A DNA stretch of 64,000 nucleotides from DASTFP01 sp963816855 (GCA_963816855.1 CAWFMA010000007.1:62001-126000); one strand, 5' to 3'. Shown: positions 17,866 through 27,584, numbered from the stretch's first letter. The notes: generated by a model not told the origin, from the letters alone. Made by a program: numbers and translations.

Positions 17866-19182
17866 ATGACGATGCAAAGCCTGCCAGGATTTCGGACCTT
17901 TTACCCTGACGATTGCGCGGGCCGAAACTACATCCTTTCGAAGTGGCGCGAAGTCGCCCGACGATACGGTTTTGTCGAATATGACGGTCCGGTCCTGGAG
18001 CCGATGGAGTTGTATGAAAAGAAGAGCGGCGGCGAGCTCGTCGGGCAGCTTTTTGACTTCCGGGACAAAGGCGGGCGGCGCGTCGCGATGCGGCCGGAAA
18101 TGACGCCGACGCTGGCGAGGATGGTGGCGGCGCGCGAGAAGGATTTCAGGAAGCCCATGAAGTGGTTCTGTTGTCCGCAGTTCTTTCGTTACGAAAAGCA
18201 GCAGCGCGGGCGGTTGCGGGAATTCTTCCAGTTCAATGCGGATATCATTGGCGAATCTTCACCCGCTGCCGATGCCGAGCTTATCGCCTTGGCCATTGAT
18301 ATCCTTCGCGAGTTCGGATTGACGGAACAGGACTTCGTGGTGCGCCTCAGCAGCCGGGAAATATGGTCAAGCTTGTTGACGGAAAAAAAGGGCGCCGGCG
18401 CCTTCGGCAATCCGGAGATCGATCAACTCCTCGCGGCGATCGACAAAGCCGAACGGCAGCCAGAATCAGTGGTTGACAGTCAGCTCGAGAGCCTTGGCCT
18501 TAGCTGGGGCGAGGTTAAACAGTGGGCTGCCGGCCTCGGCGAGAGGATTCTTGCTCCCGATTCTGCCGACTTCGGGAAGCCGCTCGCGTCCTTCCGAGAG
18601 CTGATCCACGCCCATCTCCAGCCCCGAGGCTTGCTGAAGTATGTCGAGGTCGACTTTTTCATCGTGCGCGGGTTGGCCTATTACAATGGCATGGTTTTTG
18701 AAATCTTTGATCGCACCAAAAAGGAGCGCGCTCTCGCGGGGGGAGGTCGCTATGACGGGCTTCTCGATCTGATGAGCGACGGGAAGGTGGACCTTCCAGC
18801 GCTCGGTTTTGGGATGGGGGATGTGGTTCTTGGAAACCTTATTGAGGACACGCCGCGCGCCGCCGAGAAGATGAAGGTCTGGCTTGCGAAAAATCGCTCC
18901 GCGGATGTCTTTGTCGTCGTCGCGACGGAACAGCTGCGCTCCGAGGCCTTGGCGCTTGTGCAGCAACTTCGGGATGCGGGTCTTCGCGTTGACTTTTCCC
19001 TTGCCGCCGCCAAGGTCGGGAAGCAGTTTCAGGCCGCGGAACAGACGGGAGCCCAGTTCGCCGTTCTCTTTGGAGAGGAGTGGCCGATGGTCAGCGTCAA
19101 AACGCTCGCGACCCGCGCCGAGCAGCGGATTCCGCACGCAGAGCTTGCGGATTGGATACGAAATCGACAAAAGGACGCCTGA
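17866..19182 (+). CDS. hisS: histidyl-tRNA synthetase
   Basis: 438 residues, class II aminoacyl-tRNA synthetase. Motif 1 is around GPVLEPMELYEKKSG, motif 2 around RYEKQQRGRLREFFQFNAD, the histidine-specific loop LAYYNGMVFEIF and motif 3 GMGDVVLGNL with GGRYDGLLD. A C-terminal anticodon-binding domain occupies about 345-438. The ATG at 17866 lies 7 bp after GAGGA; a TTG three bases earlier is in frame but less likely. Followed by aspS, an arrangement seen in many bacteria. Confidence 0.93.
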   Translation: MTMQSLPGFRTFYPDDCAGRNYILSKWREVARRYGFVEYDGPVLEPMELYEKKSGGELVGQLFDFRDKGGRRVAMRPEMTPTLARMVAAREKDFRKPMKWFCCPQFFRYEKQQRGRLREFFQFNADIIGESSPAADAELIALAIDILREFGLTEQDFVVRLSSREIWSSLLTEKKGAGAFGNPEIDQLLAAIDKAERQPESVVDSQLESLGLSWGEVKQWAAGLGERILAPDSADFGKPLASFRELIHAHLQPRGLLKYVEVDFFIVRGLAYYNGMVFEIFDRTKKERALAGGGRYDGLLDLMSDGKVDLPALGFGMGDVVLGNLIEDTPRAAEKMKVWLAKNRSADVFVVVATEQLRSEALALVQQLRDAGLRVDFSLAAAKVGKQFQAAEQTGAQFAVLFGEEWPMVSVKTLATRAEQRIPHAELADWIRNRQKDA

Positions 19183-19261
19183 CCACAGGGAACGCGGGAA
19201 GTTGTTGAGCGGGGCGTTGAGCCCCGGCCTTCCTGCGTGACCTGTGGTTAATTTTTCAACT

Positions 19262-21031
19262 ATGAGCTATCGTACGAACCATTGCGGCGCTTTACGCAAA
19301 GCGGACGCCGGAACGCGCGTCACCCTTTGCGGCTGGGTCGATTCTCGCCGCGACCACGGCGGCGTCGTTTTCATAGACCTTCGCGATCGCAACGGGATCA
19401 CCCAAATTGTCTTTCGGCCCGAAGAGCATCCGGAGGTTGCTTCGCTCGCCCACGGCCTTCGCAGCGAGGACGTCATCCAAGTCACGGGAGAAGTCGTCCC
19501 CCGGCTCGCGGGAACAGAAAACCCGAAGCTCGCCACCGGGGACATCGAAGTTGTTGCGGAGGCGCTGAGCATTCTGAACAAGTCGGAAGTATTGCCATTT
19601 CCCTTGGATGGCGAGGCGGTGACCGAGGACTTGCGTCTCGAGTATCGTTATCTCGACCTGCGGCGGCCTGGAATGTTGCGCAACCTTGCCGTCCGCCACA
19701 AGATTACCAAGGTGACCCGCGATTATTTCGACTCCCAGGGTTTTCTCGAGATCGAGACGCCGGTGCTCTCCAAGAGCACCCCGGAAGGGGCCCGCGAGTT
19801 CCTGGTGCCGAGCCGGATCTTTCCGGGACGATTTTACGCCCTCTCGCAGTCTCCCCAGCAATACAAGCAACTGCTAATGGTCGCGGGGATTGAACGGTAC
19901 TTTCAAATCGCCAAATGCTTTCGCGACGAAGACCCCCGCGCCGATAGAATCACCGAGTTGACGCAAATCGACGTGGAGGCGTCCTTTGTGACCAAGGAAG
20001 AGATTTTTTCCCTGGTCGAGGGCCTTCTCGCTCAGATCTTTCGTCTCGTTCAAGGCACGGAAATCTCGCGCCCTTTTCCGCGCCTGACCTACCGGGAGGC
20101 CATGGATCGCTTCGGAAGCGACAAGCCCGATCGCCGCTTTGGAATGGAATTGATCGGGTTGGACGAAGTTTTTCGCGAGACCGAGTTCAGGGTCTTTCGC
20201 GCAGCTCTCGATTCCGGGGGAGTCGTCAAGGCCGCTAATGCCAAAGGCTTCGCAAGCGTCACCGCGGGCCAAATCGAGGAGTTGACGGCCATCGCGCGCC
20301 AGTATGGCGGCCGGGGATTGGCATTCATCAAGGTCGAGAAGGGAGAATGGAAGTCCCCGATCGTGAAATTTCTCTCCGCGGCGGAGAAGGAGGCACTGAA
20401 GGATCTCCTGGCCATCGAGGAGGGCGACCTTGTCCTCTTTGGCGCCGGTCCATGGGAAGTTGTTTGCGCCGTTCTTGGCCGCATTCGGTTGCGCATTGCT
20501 GAAATCCTCGGCTGGCACAAGGACTCGAAAGCGCTGGACTTCCTATGGGTCGATGACTTTCCGTTGCTAGCCTACAGCAGCGAGGAACAGAAATGGAATG
20601 CTGTGCATCACCCGTTCACTCGCCCCAAGAGCGAAGATATCGCCTGCCTGGAAGCAGGCGAGCTCGGAAAGGTTCGTGCGGAGGCCTACGACGTTGTCCT
20701 GAACGGCGTTGAGATCGGAGGCGGGAGCATTCGAATTCATGAGCGCGATCTGCAAGCCCGGATGTTCGAAGCGCTCGGCATTGATCCCGACAGGCAACAA
20801 CTTCTCTTTCCGCACCTTCTCAAGGCGTTTCAATTTGGAGCGCCGCCCCATGGCGGGATCGCGCTTGGCGTGGATCGTCTGGTCATGCTCGCGGCGGGCA
20901 CCGAAAACATTCGCGATGTGGTCGCTTTCCCAAAGAATAACCGCGGCGAGGACTTGATGATGAGCTCGCCAAGCTCGCCCGAGCCTCGCCAACTGAGAGA
21001 GCTTGGTCTTCAAATCGCAAGAAAGAGCTAG
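19262..21031 (+). CDS. aspS: aspartyl-tRNA synthetase (bacterial type)
   Basis: 589 residues. An OB-fold anticodon domain (1-110, beginning YRTNHCGAL and including VTLCGWVDSRRDHGG) precedes the catalytic core with motif 2 FRDEDPRADR and motif 3 GGIALGVDRLVMLA. The bacterial GAD insertion is present between about 280 and 420. The start at ATG 19262 matches the family N-terminus; a GTG 18 bp upstream is in frame but would add an unusual extension. It lies 79 bp after hisS and is probably co-transcribed with it. Confidence 0.94.
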   Translation: MSYRTNHCGALRKADAGTRVTLCGWVDSRRDHGGVVFIDLRDRNGITQIVFRPEEHPEVASLAHGLRSEDVIQVTGEVVPRLAGTENPKLATGDIEVVAEALSILNKSEVLPFPLDGEAVTEDLRLEYRYLDLRRPGMLRNLAVRHKITKVTRDYFDSQGFLEIETPVLSKSTPEGAREFLVPSRIFPGRFYALSQSPQQYKQLLMVAGIERYFQIAKCFRDEDPRADRITELTQIDVEASFVTKEEIFSLVEGLLAQIFRLVQGTEISRPFPRLTYREAMDRFGSDKPDRRFGMELIGLDEVFRETEFRVFRAALDSGGVVKAANAKGFASVTAGQIEELTAIARQYGGRGLAFIKVEKGEWKSPIVKFLSAAEKEALKDLLAIEEGDLVLFGAGPWEVVCAVLGRIRLRIAEILGWHKDSKALDFLWVDDFPLLAYSSEEQKWNAVHHPFTRPKSEDIACLEAGELGKVRAEAYDVVLNGVEIGGGSIRIHERDLQARMFEALGIDPDRQQLLFPHLLKAFQFGAPPHGGIALGVDRLVMLAAGTENIRDVVAFPKNNRGEDLMMSSPSSPEPRQLRELGLQIARKS

Positions 21032-21156
21032 CCGCAAGGGAACGAAACCTCGGCTTGGCCCCAATTTGCAAAATGCGCGGTGGCGCCCGATCAAAATCGG
21101 TTCTTTGCGGCAATTGATTCCCGGCGACACATTGCAGTAAAAGAGGCCTGCAAATC

Positions 21157-22494
21157 ATGAATTCCTCCTTCACTCCCTTTCGCGAAAAAATGCAGTCAGC
21201 GGGCCTCAGCAAAGCGGCGGTCGCCGCTTTCGAGCGAGCCTTCAAACTTCTTGCTTCGAAGGAAAGCGGCTTGATCCCGGAAAGCTCGATCCAACCGGTC
21301 GAAAACCTGCCGGGCTACGAAGAGATCTCTTCGGGGAAGGTTGACGATTCCCTCCTGGCCAAGGCGGTAATGCTCAAGCTCAACGGAGGACTCGGCACCG
21401 GCATGGGGCTGGAGAAGGCGAAATCGCTGCTGGTGGTGCGCAATGGCGAGACGTTCCTGGATCTCATCGCGCGGCAAGTGCTGGCCGCACGGAAACAGAC
21501 CGGAGCCAATTTGCGCTTTTTGCTGATGAATAGCTTCAGCACCAGCGAGGACACGCGGGCGCATCTCAAGGGTTATCCGGAGCTCGGCGCACCGGAGGAT
21601 TTGGAGTTGCTACAGAACAAGGTGCCCAAGATTGCGGCCGATACCTTGATGCCTGTTGAATGGCCCGCGGACCCGGCCATGGAATGGTGCCCGCCCGGAC
21701 ACGGCGATCTGTATCCGGCCATCCTCGGCTCAGGCATGCTCGACCGGTTGCTCAAGGAGCGCTACCTCTATTTGTTCATCAGCAATTCCGACAATCTCGG
21801 CGCCACCATGGACCCCGCTCTTCTGAGCTGGTTTGCCGCTTCGGACATGCCCTTTCTGATGGAGGTCACCACCCGCACCGCGGCGGACCGCAAGGGAGGA
21901 CATCTGGCCATGCGGACACGAGATGGCCAACTTCTGCTCCGAGAGTCCGCTCAATGCTCGGACGAGGACATGGACGCATTTCAGGACATCGATCGTCATC
22001 GCTACTTTAATACCAACAATCTCTGGCTGAGGCTCGACAGGCTGGCGGAGGAACTCCGGCGCAACGGCGGCCTGCTTCCCTTGCCGGTCATCACCAACCA
22101 AAAGACGGTGGATCCCAGGAACAAAAAGTCTCCCGCCGTTTATCAACTGGAAACCGCGATGGGAGCGGCCGTAGAGTGTTTTTCGGGCGCCGGCGCGGTC
22201 GTCGTTCCGCGCACCAGATTTGCCCCGGTGAAGACGACCTCCGACCTGCTCGCCCTTCGCTCCGATGCCTATGTCATCACTGAGGATGGTCGGGCAATGC
22301 TGGCGCCGGAACGCAATGGAATTCCCCCGGAAATCGATCTCGATGGCAATCATTTCAAACTCGTGGATCAGCTGGAAAGCGCGCTCGCCGACGGCGTGCC
22401 ATCCTTGTTGAGGTGCCGCAGACTCAAAGTGCGCGGGCCGGCGCGCTTCTCTTCTTCCGACTGTTTCGAGGGCGACGTGGTCATCGAGGTCTGA
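21157..22494 (+). CDS. UTP--glucose-1-phosphate uridylyltransferase, UDPGP (eukaryote-like) family
   Basis: 445 residues of the UDPGP family rather than GalU. KLNGGLGTGMG (74-84) is the nucleotide-binding loop, PPGHGDLY the substrate loop and FISNSDNLGA the metal/uridine site; a left-handed beta-helix end (after about 370) closes the protein. It makes UDP-glucose for glycogen, trehalose or envelope polysaccharides. It lies 125 bp after aspS, with its own ATG and a modest AG-rich site. A pair of inverted repeats follows the stop. Confidence 0.9.
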   Translation: MNSSFTPFREKMQSAGLSKAAVAAFERAFKLLASKESGLIPESSIQPVENLPGYEEISSGKVDDSLLAKAVMLKLNGGLGTGMGLEKAKSLLVVRNGETFLDLIARQVLAARKQTGANLRFLLMNSFSTSEDTRAHLKGYPELGAPEDLELLQNKVPKIAADTLMPVEWPADPAMEWCPPGHGDLYPAILGSGMLDRLLKERYLYLFISNSDNLGATMDPALLSWFAASDMPFLMEVTTRTAADRKGGHLAMRTRDGQLLLRESAQCSDEDMDAFQDIDRHRYFNTNNLWLRLDRLAEELRRNGGLLPLPVITNQKTVDPRNKKSPAVYQLETAMGAAVECFSGAGAVVVPRTRFAPVKTTSDLLALRSDAYVITEDGRAMLAPERNGIPPEIDLDGNHFKLVDQLESALADGVPSLLRCRRLKVRGPARFSSSDCFEGDVVIEV

Positions 22495-22518
22495 TCCCCG
22501 GGCGCACGAAAGAGGCTT

Positions 22519-22569
22519 GGAATTCGGCTCGAGGGCCTTGATCAACCGGACGTCCGGCAGCCGAATTCC
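22519..22569. terminator. inverted repeat between convergent genes
   Basis: GGAATTCGGCT (22519-22529) pairs exactly with AGCCGAATTCC (22559-22569); the loop contains a second 12-bp palindrome CCGGACGTCCGG (22546-22557). It lies between the convergent UDP-glucose pyrophosphorylase and lolA-like genes. There is no run of T after either arm, so it is at best a non-canonical bidirectional terminator. Confidence 0.45.
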
Positions 22570-22573
22570 CGCT

Positions 22574-23218
22574 CTATTTCAACGGCTCCGAGATTCGCAC
22601 GCCGGGTGGGGGCTGGAATCGGAAATCACCTGGGGAGAGCATGACTTTGCGCTCGTGGGAGAAGGCGACGAGAGTGCGATCGCCTTCGGCGCCGACGATT
22701 TCCAGCCGCTTTGCGACGAGCTCGTTGGAGATATCGACTCCGATTTCCGAGACGGTCTTTCGCAAACTGGAAGCCTTGGGAACCAGTCTCATATTGTAGC
22801 CCTCGGCGGTTTTGGTTATCCGGACATTGTAGTTCCTGGAAAGGTCCTGCAGGCCGAAACCGGAAGTCATTGCGGCAACGGATTCGCGAAGCGGGCGATT
22901 GGCGGACAGAGTGTATCGTTCGGCCTCGCCAAATTGCGGGTAGTAAAGCCAAAGGCTGTCGCCGTCGCAAACCGTCAGGCTCCCGCCTTCGACCTGGCGG
23001 CGAAATTTGTCGGGCGGTAGAAAGGAGAGCGTCCCGGTTTCGATCACCGGCTTGTTCATCAATGCCAGGCGGCGTTCCTCGCGAAAGTCCGCTTGCATCG
23101 CGGACCCCGCCCGGCTTGCCGAAAGCCGCGACAGGAAGGCTTCAGCCTCCTTCGACGAGAGTTCCTCGGCATTGAGCGCTGAGACCCCAACCAACAAGGC
23201 CGTCAACAGCAGTCTCAC
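22574..23218 (-). CDS. LolA-like outer-membrane lipoprotein carrier
   Basis: 214 residues with signal peptide (LLLTALLVGVSALNA) and the LolA-type open beta-barrel: MQADFREERRLALMNKP, GTLSFLPPDKFRRQVEGG, DSLWLYYPQFGEAERYTL. It begins with GTG overlapping the stop of the acyltransferase gene (GTGA). LolA shuttles lipoproteins across the periplasm, but homologues embedded in acyltransferase/glycosyltransferase clusters may carry other lipids. The operon position, last of five genes for lipid or glycan assembly, suggests a dedicated carrier rather than the housekeeping LolA. Confidence 0.78.
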   Translation of the reverse strand: MRLLLTALLVGVSALNAEELSSKEAEAFLSRLSASRAGSAMQADFREERRLALMNKPVIETGTLSFLPPDKFRRQVEGGSLTVCDGDSLWLYYPQFGEAERYTLSANRPLRESVAAMTSGFGLQDLSRNYNVRITKTAEGYNMRLVPKASSLRKTVSEIGVDISNELVAKRLEIVGAEGDRTLVAFSHERKVMLSPGDFRFQPPPGVRISEPLK

Positions 23219-24135
23219 AGACCGACCGGCACGAACTGATACCATTGGCGAGGCTCGCGCTGGATCTCTTCGAAGAGCGAGGCTCCCAGTTCCCGGGTGC
23301 AGCGTACGATCTCCGAATCGCGCTCGGCGTGCCGCACCCGGCGGGCTTCAACCGGCCGTTTTGCGACAATACGATACTTCCCACGCCGAAGACGAGTCAC
23401 GATGACCGGAAGGACTTTGCATCCCGTCATCCAGGAGAGGAGGGCCGGTGACGACGAAAGCATCGTGCGGCCATTGGGCAGATCAAAGGAAACGCCGTGA
23501 TCGGCGATGGGGCGGTCGGCGAGCATGGCCATACAGCGGCCTTCCTCGATCGCCCGCGCTACCTGGAGTGAAGAAAACGGGTCCGTGCCGACGGCGATGG
23601 TTTCCGTGCCCCACCGCTGTCTCCACCCCGCGCGCCAGGCAGTCAGCTCGTTCGACGGTTCCGGAAGGGTCGCTATCGTCACGCGTCGGCCCATCTGCCC
23701 GAGAACGACCGCGCCAAACTCAAAAAAGCTGTAGTGGCCCGTCGCCAGAATCACTCCTCGCCCGGCGGCAGTTGCGGCCCGTAGATGCTCGATGCCGTCG
23801 TGTTCGACACAAAGCGCGAGCGCCTTTTCCGGGGGCAAGACGCCCACCGCGACATAGTCGGCAATGGTCGCGCCAAAATTGGTGAAAACCGAGATCGCGT
23901 CCCGCTCCGAAACCGGAGCTTTCCTCAACAGGGCAAGGTTCCGGCGAACGATTTTGCGGATGGCATGCTGGGTCACCGCGTAGGTCCATGCCACGGTCCG
24001 GCCGAGGGCTTGAGCGCCCGGGCGGCGCAGGAAAGGATAAATCCGCGTCGCCAGCTGAAAGATATTTGCCGAATAAAGCCGGCGATAGGCCCATCGTTCG
24101 GTGTGCGGCTTTTCGTCGGACCAGGGAGCGTGCAT
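23215..24135 (-). CDS. LpxL/HtrB-family lysophospholipid acyltransferase
   Basis: 306 residues. The catalytic HX4E motif is H134YSFFE139 in ATGHYSFFEFG; conserved MLADRPIADHGVSFD follows at about 200. Lipid A-type acyltransferases transfer acyl chains to saccharolipids at the inner membrane. A clear N-terminal membrane anchor is weak here, unlike classical LpxL. The start ATG shares one base with the stop of the deacetylase gene, and its own stop overlaps the lolA-like start, so it is in the middle of a tightly packed operon. Confidence 0.82.
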   Translation of the reverse strand: MHAPWSDEKPHTERWAYRRLYSANIFQLATRIYPFLRRPGAQALGRTVAWTYAVTQHAIRKIVRRNLALLRKAPVSERDAISVFTNFGATIADYVAVGVLPPEKALALCVEHDGIEHLRAATAAGRGVILATGHYSFFEFGAVVLGQMGRRVTIATLPEPSNELTAWRAGWRQRWGTETIAVGTDPFSSLQVARAIEEGRCMAMLADRPIADHGVSFDLPNGRTMLSSSPALLSWMTGCKVLPVIVTRLRRGKYRIVAKRPVEARRVRHAERDSEIVRCTRELGASLFEEIQREPRQWYQFVPVGL

Positions 24136-24887
24136 CAGCGAAGGGATTGTTCCGGGGGAAGAGAGAAACGATAACCCGCCTCGTTGAGATTATCCAGAAG
24201 GCGCCCCAGGGTGACCAGACGATGCCGCAAGCCCTCTCCCTCGTGAACGAGAACAATTGCCCCCGGATGGATCGCGCGGGTGATTCTCGTCACGACGGAG
24301 GTGGGTGTCGCCGGGCAGCCATCGCAACCGTCCACCGACCAGCCGGCAACCCGAAGTCCCAGTTCCCGGGCGATCGGATGAACGGACGCGTTGTTCATTC
24401 CCACCGGAGAGCGGAAAAATCGCGGCGCGCGCCCGGTGGACGAAACAATCGCCTCGTAGCCGCGTTCGATTTCACGCCGGACAAGTGGTCGCGGCATCAC
24501 CCACCAAACCCCGGCGGGGTGGGAATAGGTGTGGTTTTCGATCGTGTGCCCCTCGGAGAGGACTCGGCGGCAGATCGAAGGAAATCGCTCCGCTTTCTTT
24601 CCAATGACGAAAAACGTCGCCTTCGCGCCATGCTGCGCGAGCAGGTCGAGGATCCTCGGAGTGCTCTCCGGCTCGGGACCGTCATCGATGGTCAGCCAGG
24701 CGGAGCGCTCCGCGGTGTGAAAATGGGTGAGAACTTCCCCGTGCCAGGGACAGTTGCGCCTCAGAGTCGGATAGAGCCACAGAAAATCGTGCGCGGCCCA
24801 GGCAGCCGCGCGCAGCCGTCCGCGCATCGCCAGAACGCCCAGGACGGCGGCAAACCGGCCCGCTAGCAAGTACCGTCGTGTTTCCAT
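24135..24887 (-). CDS. polysaccharide deacetylase (NodB/CE4 domain)
   Basis: 250 residues. The metal-binding aspartates are in TIDDGP (D68, D69) and the HxxxH pair is H119/H123 in ENHTYSHP; RFFRSPVGMNN and the late IVLVHEG complete the CE4 motifs. A hydrophobic N-terminus (about 8-35) could anchor it in the membrane. It removes N- or O-acetyl groups from an amino-sugar polymer or glycolipid. ATG 24887 gives the usual length and overlaps the end of the GT2 gene by 25 bp. Confidence 0.85.
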   Translation of the reverse strand: METRRYLLAGRFAAVLGVLAMRGRLRAAAWAAHDFLWLYPTLRRNCPWHGEVLTHFHTAERSAWLTIDDGPEPESTPRILDLLAQHGAKATFFVIGKKAERFPSICRRVLSEGHTIENHTYSHPAGVWWVMPRPLVRREIERGYEAIVSSTGRAPRFFRSPVGMNNASVHPIARELGLRVAGWSVDGCDGCPATPTSVVTRITRAIHPGAIVLVHEGEGLRHRLVTLGRLLDNLNEAGYRFSLPPEQSLR

Positions 24888-25648
24888 CGTTTGCGCAGTG
24901 TCCAAATTGTCCCAAGACGCATGAGCATCAAAAGACACAGCCGGGTGTGTGTTCCTGCAAGAAGCAAGTTGTCGCGAAAGTACTTAAAGTGGGTCACCCC
25001 TCCGGCAATTCGCGCCGGATAGTGAACCGGGACGGGTTGGTTTATCGGGCGGACTCCAGCCCAAAAGAGCCTGACCACCAATTCAGTGTCGAAATCGAAT
25101 CGCCGGCCTGTTCGAATCGACTCCATGATCCGCACGGCCGGACTGAGCGGATAGAGCCGAAATCCAAAAAGCGAGTCCTGCACGCCGCCCCAGAGGGTTT
25201 CCAGGTTGGCGAACCAGTTCCCGATTCGCCTCCCGCTGACCCGTTCCGGCGGAGCATCCGGCCCGAACACCGGCACCCCGAGGACCATCGCGGCAGGATG
25301 ACGGATCGAAATCTCCATGAAGGAGGCAATCCGCTCCGGGGGATGCTGGCCATCCGCGTCGATGATCAAGGCGTGGGAATAGCCGGCGCGGAGTGCGGCG
25401 CGCATGGCGACGAGCGTCGCTCCCCCTTTGCCGAGATTCCGCTCCAATGCGAACAGCCGCAGCTGCGGGCGTTGGCGCGAGAGCTCATGAGCCTCCGCCA
25501 CACTGGAATCCGTGCTGCCATCAAGCACGATCCAGACCGGTTTCCACTCTTCGAGCACATCCCGGATCGTTTTTGCCAGGAGGGGACCGCTGTTGTAGCT
25601 GGGTATAATGACGAGGTGGGTCTCCTCCAGCTGAGGCGAGGCGATCAA
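24863..25648 (-). CDS. family 2 glycosyltransferase
   Basis: 261 residues, GT-A fold. VIIPSYNSG (13-21), DGSTDSS (43-49), NLGKGGA (71-77) and the DxD-type metal site DADGQHPPE (97-105) are all present. C-terminal residues LLMLMRLGTIWTL may form a short membrane contact. It begins with TTG inside the stop of the PlsC-like gene (TTGA); the open frame further upstream lies inside that gene and is not coding. It probably glycosylates a lipid handled by the neighbouring acyltransferases. Confidence 0.83.
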   Translation of the reverse strand: MIASPQLEETHLVIIPSYNSGPLLAKTIRDVLEEWKPVWIVLDGSTDSSVAEAHELSRQRPQLRLFALERNLGKGGATLVAMRAALRAGYSHALIIDADGQHPPERIASFMEISIRHPAAMVLGVPVFGPDAPPERVSGRRIGNWFANLETLWGGVQDSLFGFRLYPLSPAVRIMESIRTGRRFDFDTELVVRLFWAGVRPINQPVPVHYPARIAGGVTHFKYFRDNLLLAGTHTRLCLLMLMRLGTIWTLRKRWKHDGTC

Positions 25649-26472
25649 GACGGGTCGAGAATGCGCAGATCCTCGCCGGTATTTTCCAAGCGGCCGCGAA
25701 AATACTCTTCGAGCCGGGCAGCGAGTTGTTGCGCGCTCTCTCCCGGGTCTGCCCGAATCAATTGACCGAGACGCAGCCGGAATCGAAAAGGGATTCTTCC
25801 GGGAGAGAAAAGGGAGACCCCCTTTGAAAGATAGCGGCCCCTGCGCTCGATGAGGACCGTCTGGATGGAAGCGCCGGTTTTTTTGGCAATCAAGGCAAAG
25901 CCGTTCTTGAAAGGATTGATTGCCAGCGTGGAGGTGCGCGTTCCCTCGGGGAAAATCAAAAGATTTTCGCCGCCTTCGAGCTTTTCCATTCCCCGCCGGA
26001 TGAGCGCCGGCCCCTTGTCGTTGGGGACAAAACCGGCCAGGCGGGCGGCTCCGCCCAGAAACGGGCTTTCGATCAAATTGGCGCGCATGATGCAAACGGT
26101 ATGGGGGACAACCGAAAGAATGATCACCGCGTCGATCAGACTCGGATGATTCGGAGCCAGCACGGTCCCGCGAAGATGCTGAAGCTTTTCCGCTTCCGGA
26201 AACTCGATCTTGAACACACCGATGCGGCAGGAAAACCATAACCATCCCTTGAAGAGGCCGCGAATGATCGTCTGTCCGGTCGACGAAGGGATCCGGGTCC
26301 CGAAGCATCGCGACAGCAGCGCGCAGACCGGGCTGACCATCAGACCGATGGCAAAGAAGGAGACCGCGCTGGTCATTTGCTTGAGATAGTCTCCCCATTT
26401 TGGCCAGGGCAGCGACGAGCCGTCGGGATGCCCGGCGAGAGGACGCGTCGATTCAGCTCGCACGAAAGCCAT
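25645..26472 (-). CDS. PlsC-like 1-acylglycerol-3-phosphate acyltransferase
   Basis: 275 residues. NHPSLID (108-114) holds the catalytic HX4D and FPEGTRT (174-180) binds the phosphate of the acceptor. A hydrophobic stretch at about 35-58 should embed it in the inner membrane. It is the first gene of the five-gene minus-strand operon ending with lolA. Because the cluster holds two acyltransferase families, its acceptor may be a special glycolipid rather than lysophosphatidate. It is divergent from the flippase-like gene, with 143 bp between for promoters. Confidence 0.85.
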   Translation of the reverse strand: MAFVRAESTRPLAGHPDGSSLPWPKWGDYLKQMTSAVSFFAIGLMVSPVCALLSRCFGTRIPSSTGQTIIRGLFKGWLWFSCRIGVFKIEFPEAEKLQHLRGTVLAPNHPSLIDAVIILSVVPHTVCIMRANLIESPFLGGAARLAGFVPNDKGPALIRRGMEKLEGGENLLIFPEGTRTSTLAINPFKNGFALIAKKTGASIQTVLIERRGRYLSKGVSLFSPGRIPFRFRLRLGQLIRADPGESAQQLAARLEEYFRGRLENTGEDLRILDPS

Positions 26473-26615
26473 GAAAAGACTCTAACGAAAACTTCTGTGG
26501 AAAAAAGCGCGGAGATCGCCCAAAAATCTGGCCGTTTCGGCCCGGCCGGGGCCGCGTTTCTGCCTGACCCTCGCGGAGAAACGCCGGCGCGTCCGTGCGT
26601 GGGGATCCGCATGGC

Positions 26616-27584
26616 ATGAGAAAAATCATTCCTCTTCTCCTTCAATCGCTGGTCACGCTCGGCTTGCTTGTATGGATTTTTTGGAAGGCGGATTTTCGCG
26701 CCAAGACCTGGGAGGAGTTGGCTGCGGCGAATCCGGTTTGGCTGGCCGCGGGGTTCGGCGCGGCGGGCGTGGTCAATTTCCTTGGGGCTTTCCGCTGGGG
26801 GATCTTTCTGTGGGTCCTGGGAGTTCGCCTTCCGGCGTGGCAGGTGCTCCGCCTAAGCTTCGTCGGGCTTTTCTTCAATATTTTCCTGGTCGGCGCGGTC
26901 GGCGGAGATGCCGTCAAGGTGGTATGGCTGGTGGCCAAAGGGCATCCGAAGACGCCGGCGCTCCTTTCCGTTTTCATGGATCGAATGAGCGGATTCGGCG
27001 CGATGGTTGTCTGCTCGTTGCTCTTCATCTTTCTGCGGTTGGATTGGTTGATGCGAAGCGAGGTGGTGGCGGACGTCATCAAAGCGGTGCTCGCCTATCT
27101 TTTTTGTGCGATGGCATTGATGGCATTTTCCTTTATCGTGAGCGCAAAGGGCTTCACCGGGCGCCTGCCACGGCGTTTTCCCGGCCGGCAGAGAATCATC
27201 GAGTTTACCAATGCGTATTTTCGTTTCATTACTTCCTGGAAGCAGACGGCGCTGGCTTCGGCGGTCTCGGTGGTGATGCTCCTGGCCCATTTCTCCACCT
27301 TTTATCTGGGAGCGAGATCTCTCGGGTTGCGCCTGCCGGTCGGCGAGTTTTTCGCCTTGATGCCGGCCGTGGAGATTATTTCAGCGCTTCCGATCAGCCT
27401 TAGCGGTTTCGGACTGCGCGAGCAGCTGTTTGTCACGGTCGCCGGGGAGTTGTGGGGGTTGTCGGGGGCCCAGGCGGTCTCGGTTTCCCTTGTCGGCGCG
27501 ACTCTTTCGCTGCTGTGGGGCCTTCTGGGTCTCGCTTTGTTGCCGGGTTACCACAAAGTTGTTGGAAAAACGGCCAGGGGATGA
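26616..27584 (+). CDS. AglD/MprF-type flippase-like membrane protein (UPF0104)
   Basis: 322 residues with about eight membrane helices, the lysylphosphatidylglycerol-synthase transmembrane family. FRWGIFLWVLGVRLP, NIFLVGAVGGDAVKVVWL and SLSGFGLREQLF are typical loops. Such domains flip or bind lipid substrates and are often found next to glycosyltransferases; no synthase domain is attached. The second of two close ATGs (26616) was chosen, since the first at 26611 is followed by a stop. The stop overlaps the methyltransferase start (ATGA). Confidence 0.82.
   Translation: MRKIIPLLLQSLVTLGLLVWIFWKADFRAKTWEELAAANPVWLAAGFGAAGVVNFLGAFRWGIFLWVLGVRLPAWQVLRLSFVGLFFNIFLVGAVGGDAVKVVWLVAKGHPKTPALLSVFMDRMSGFGAMVVCSLLFIFLRLDWLMRSEVVADVIKAVLAYLFCAMALMAFSFIVSAKGFTGRLPRRFPGRQRIIEFTNAYFRFITSWKQTALASAVSVVMLLAHFSTFYLGARSLGLRLPVGEFFALMPAVEIISALPISLSGFGLREQLFVTVAGELWGLSGAQAVSVSLVGATLSLLWGLLGLALLPGYHKVVGKTARG

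Noticed and set aside
24863..26398. 511-codon minus-strand frame including the GT2 gene
   Set aside because: The upstream 250 codons lie within the PlsC-like gene in another frame; the TTG start at 25648 overlapping the previous stop explains the gene better.
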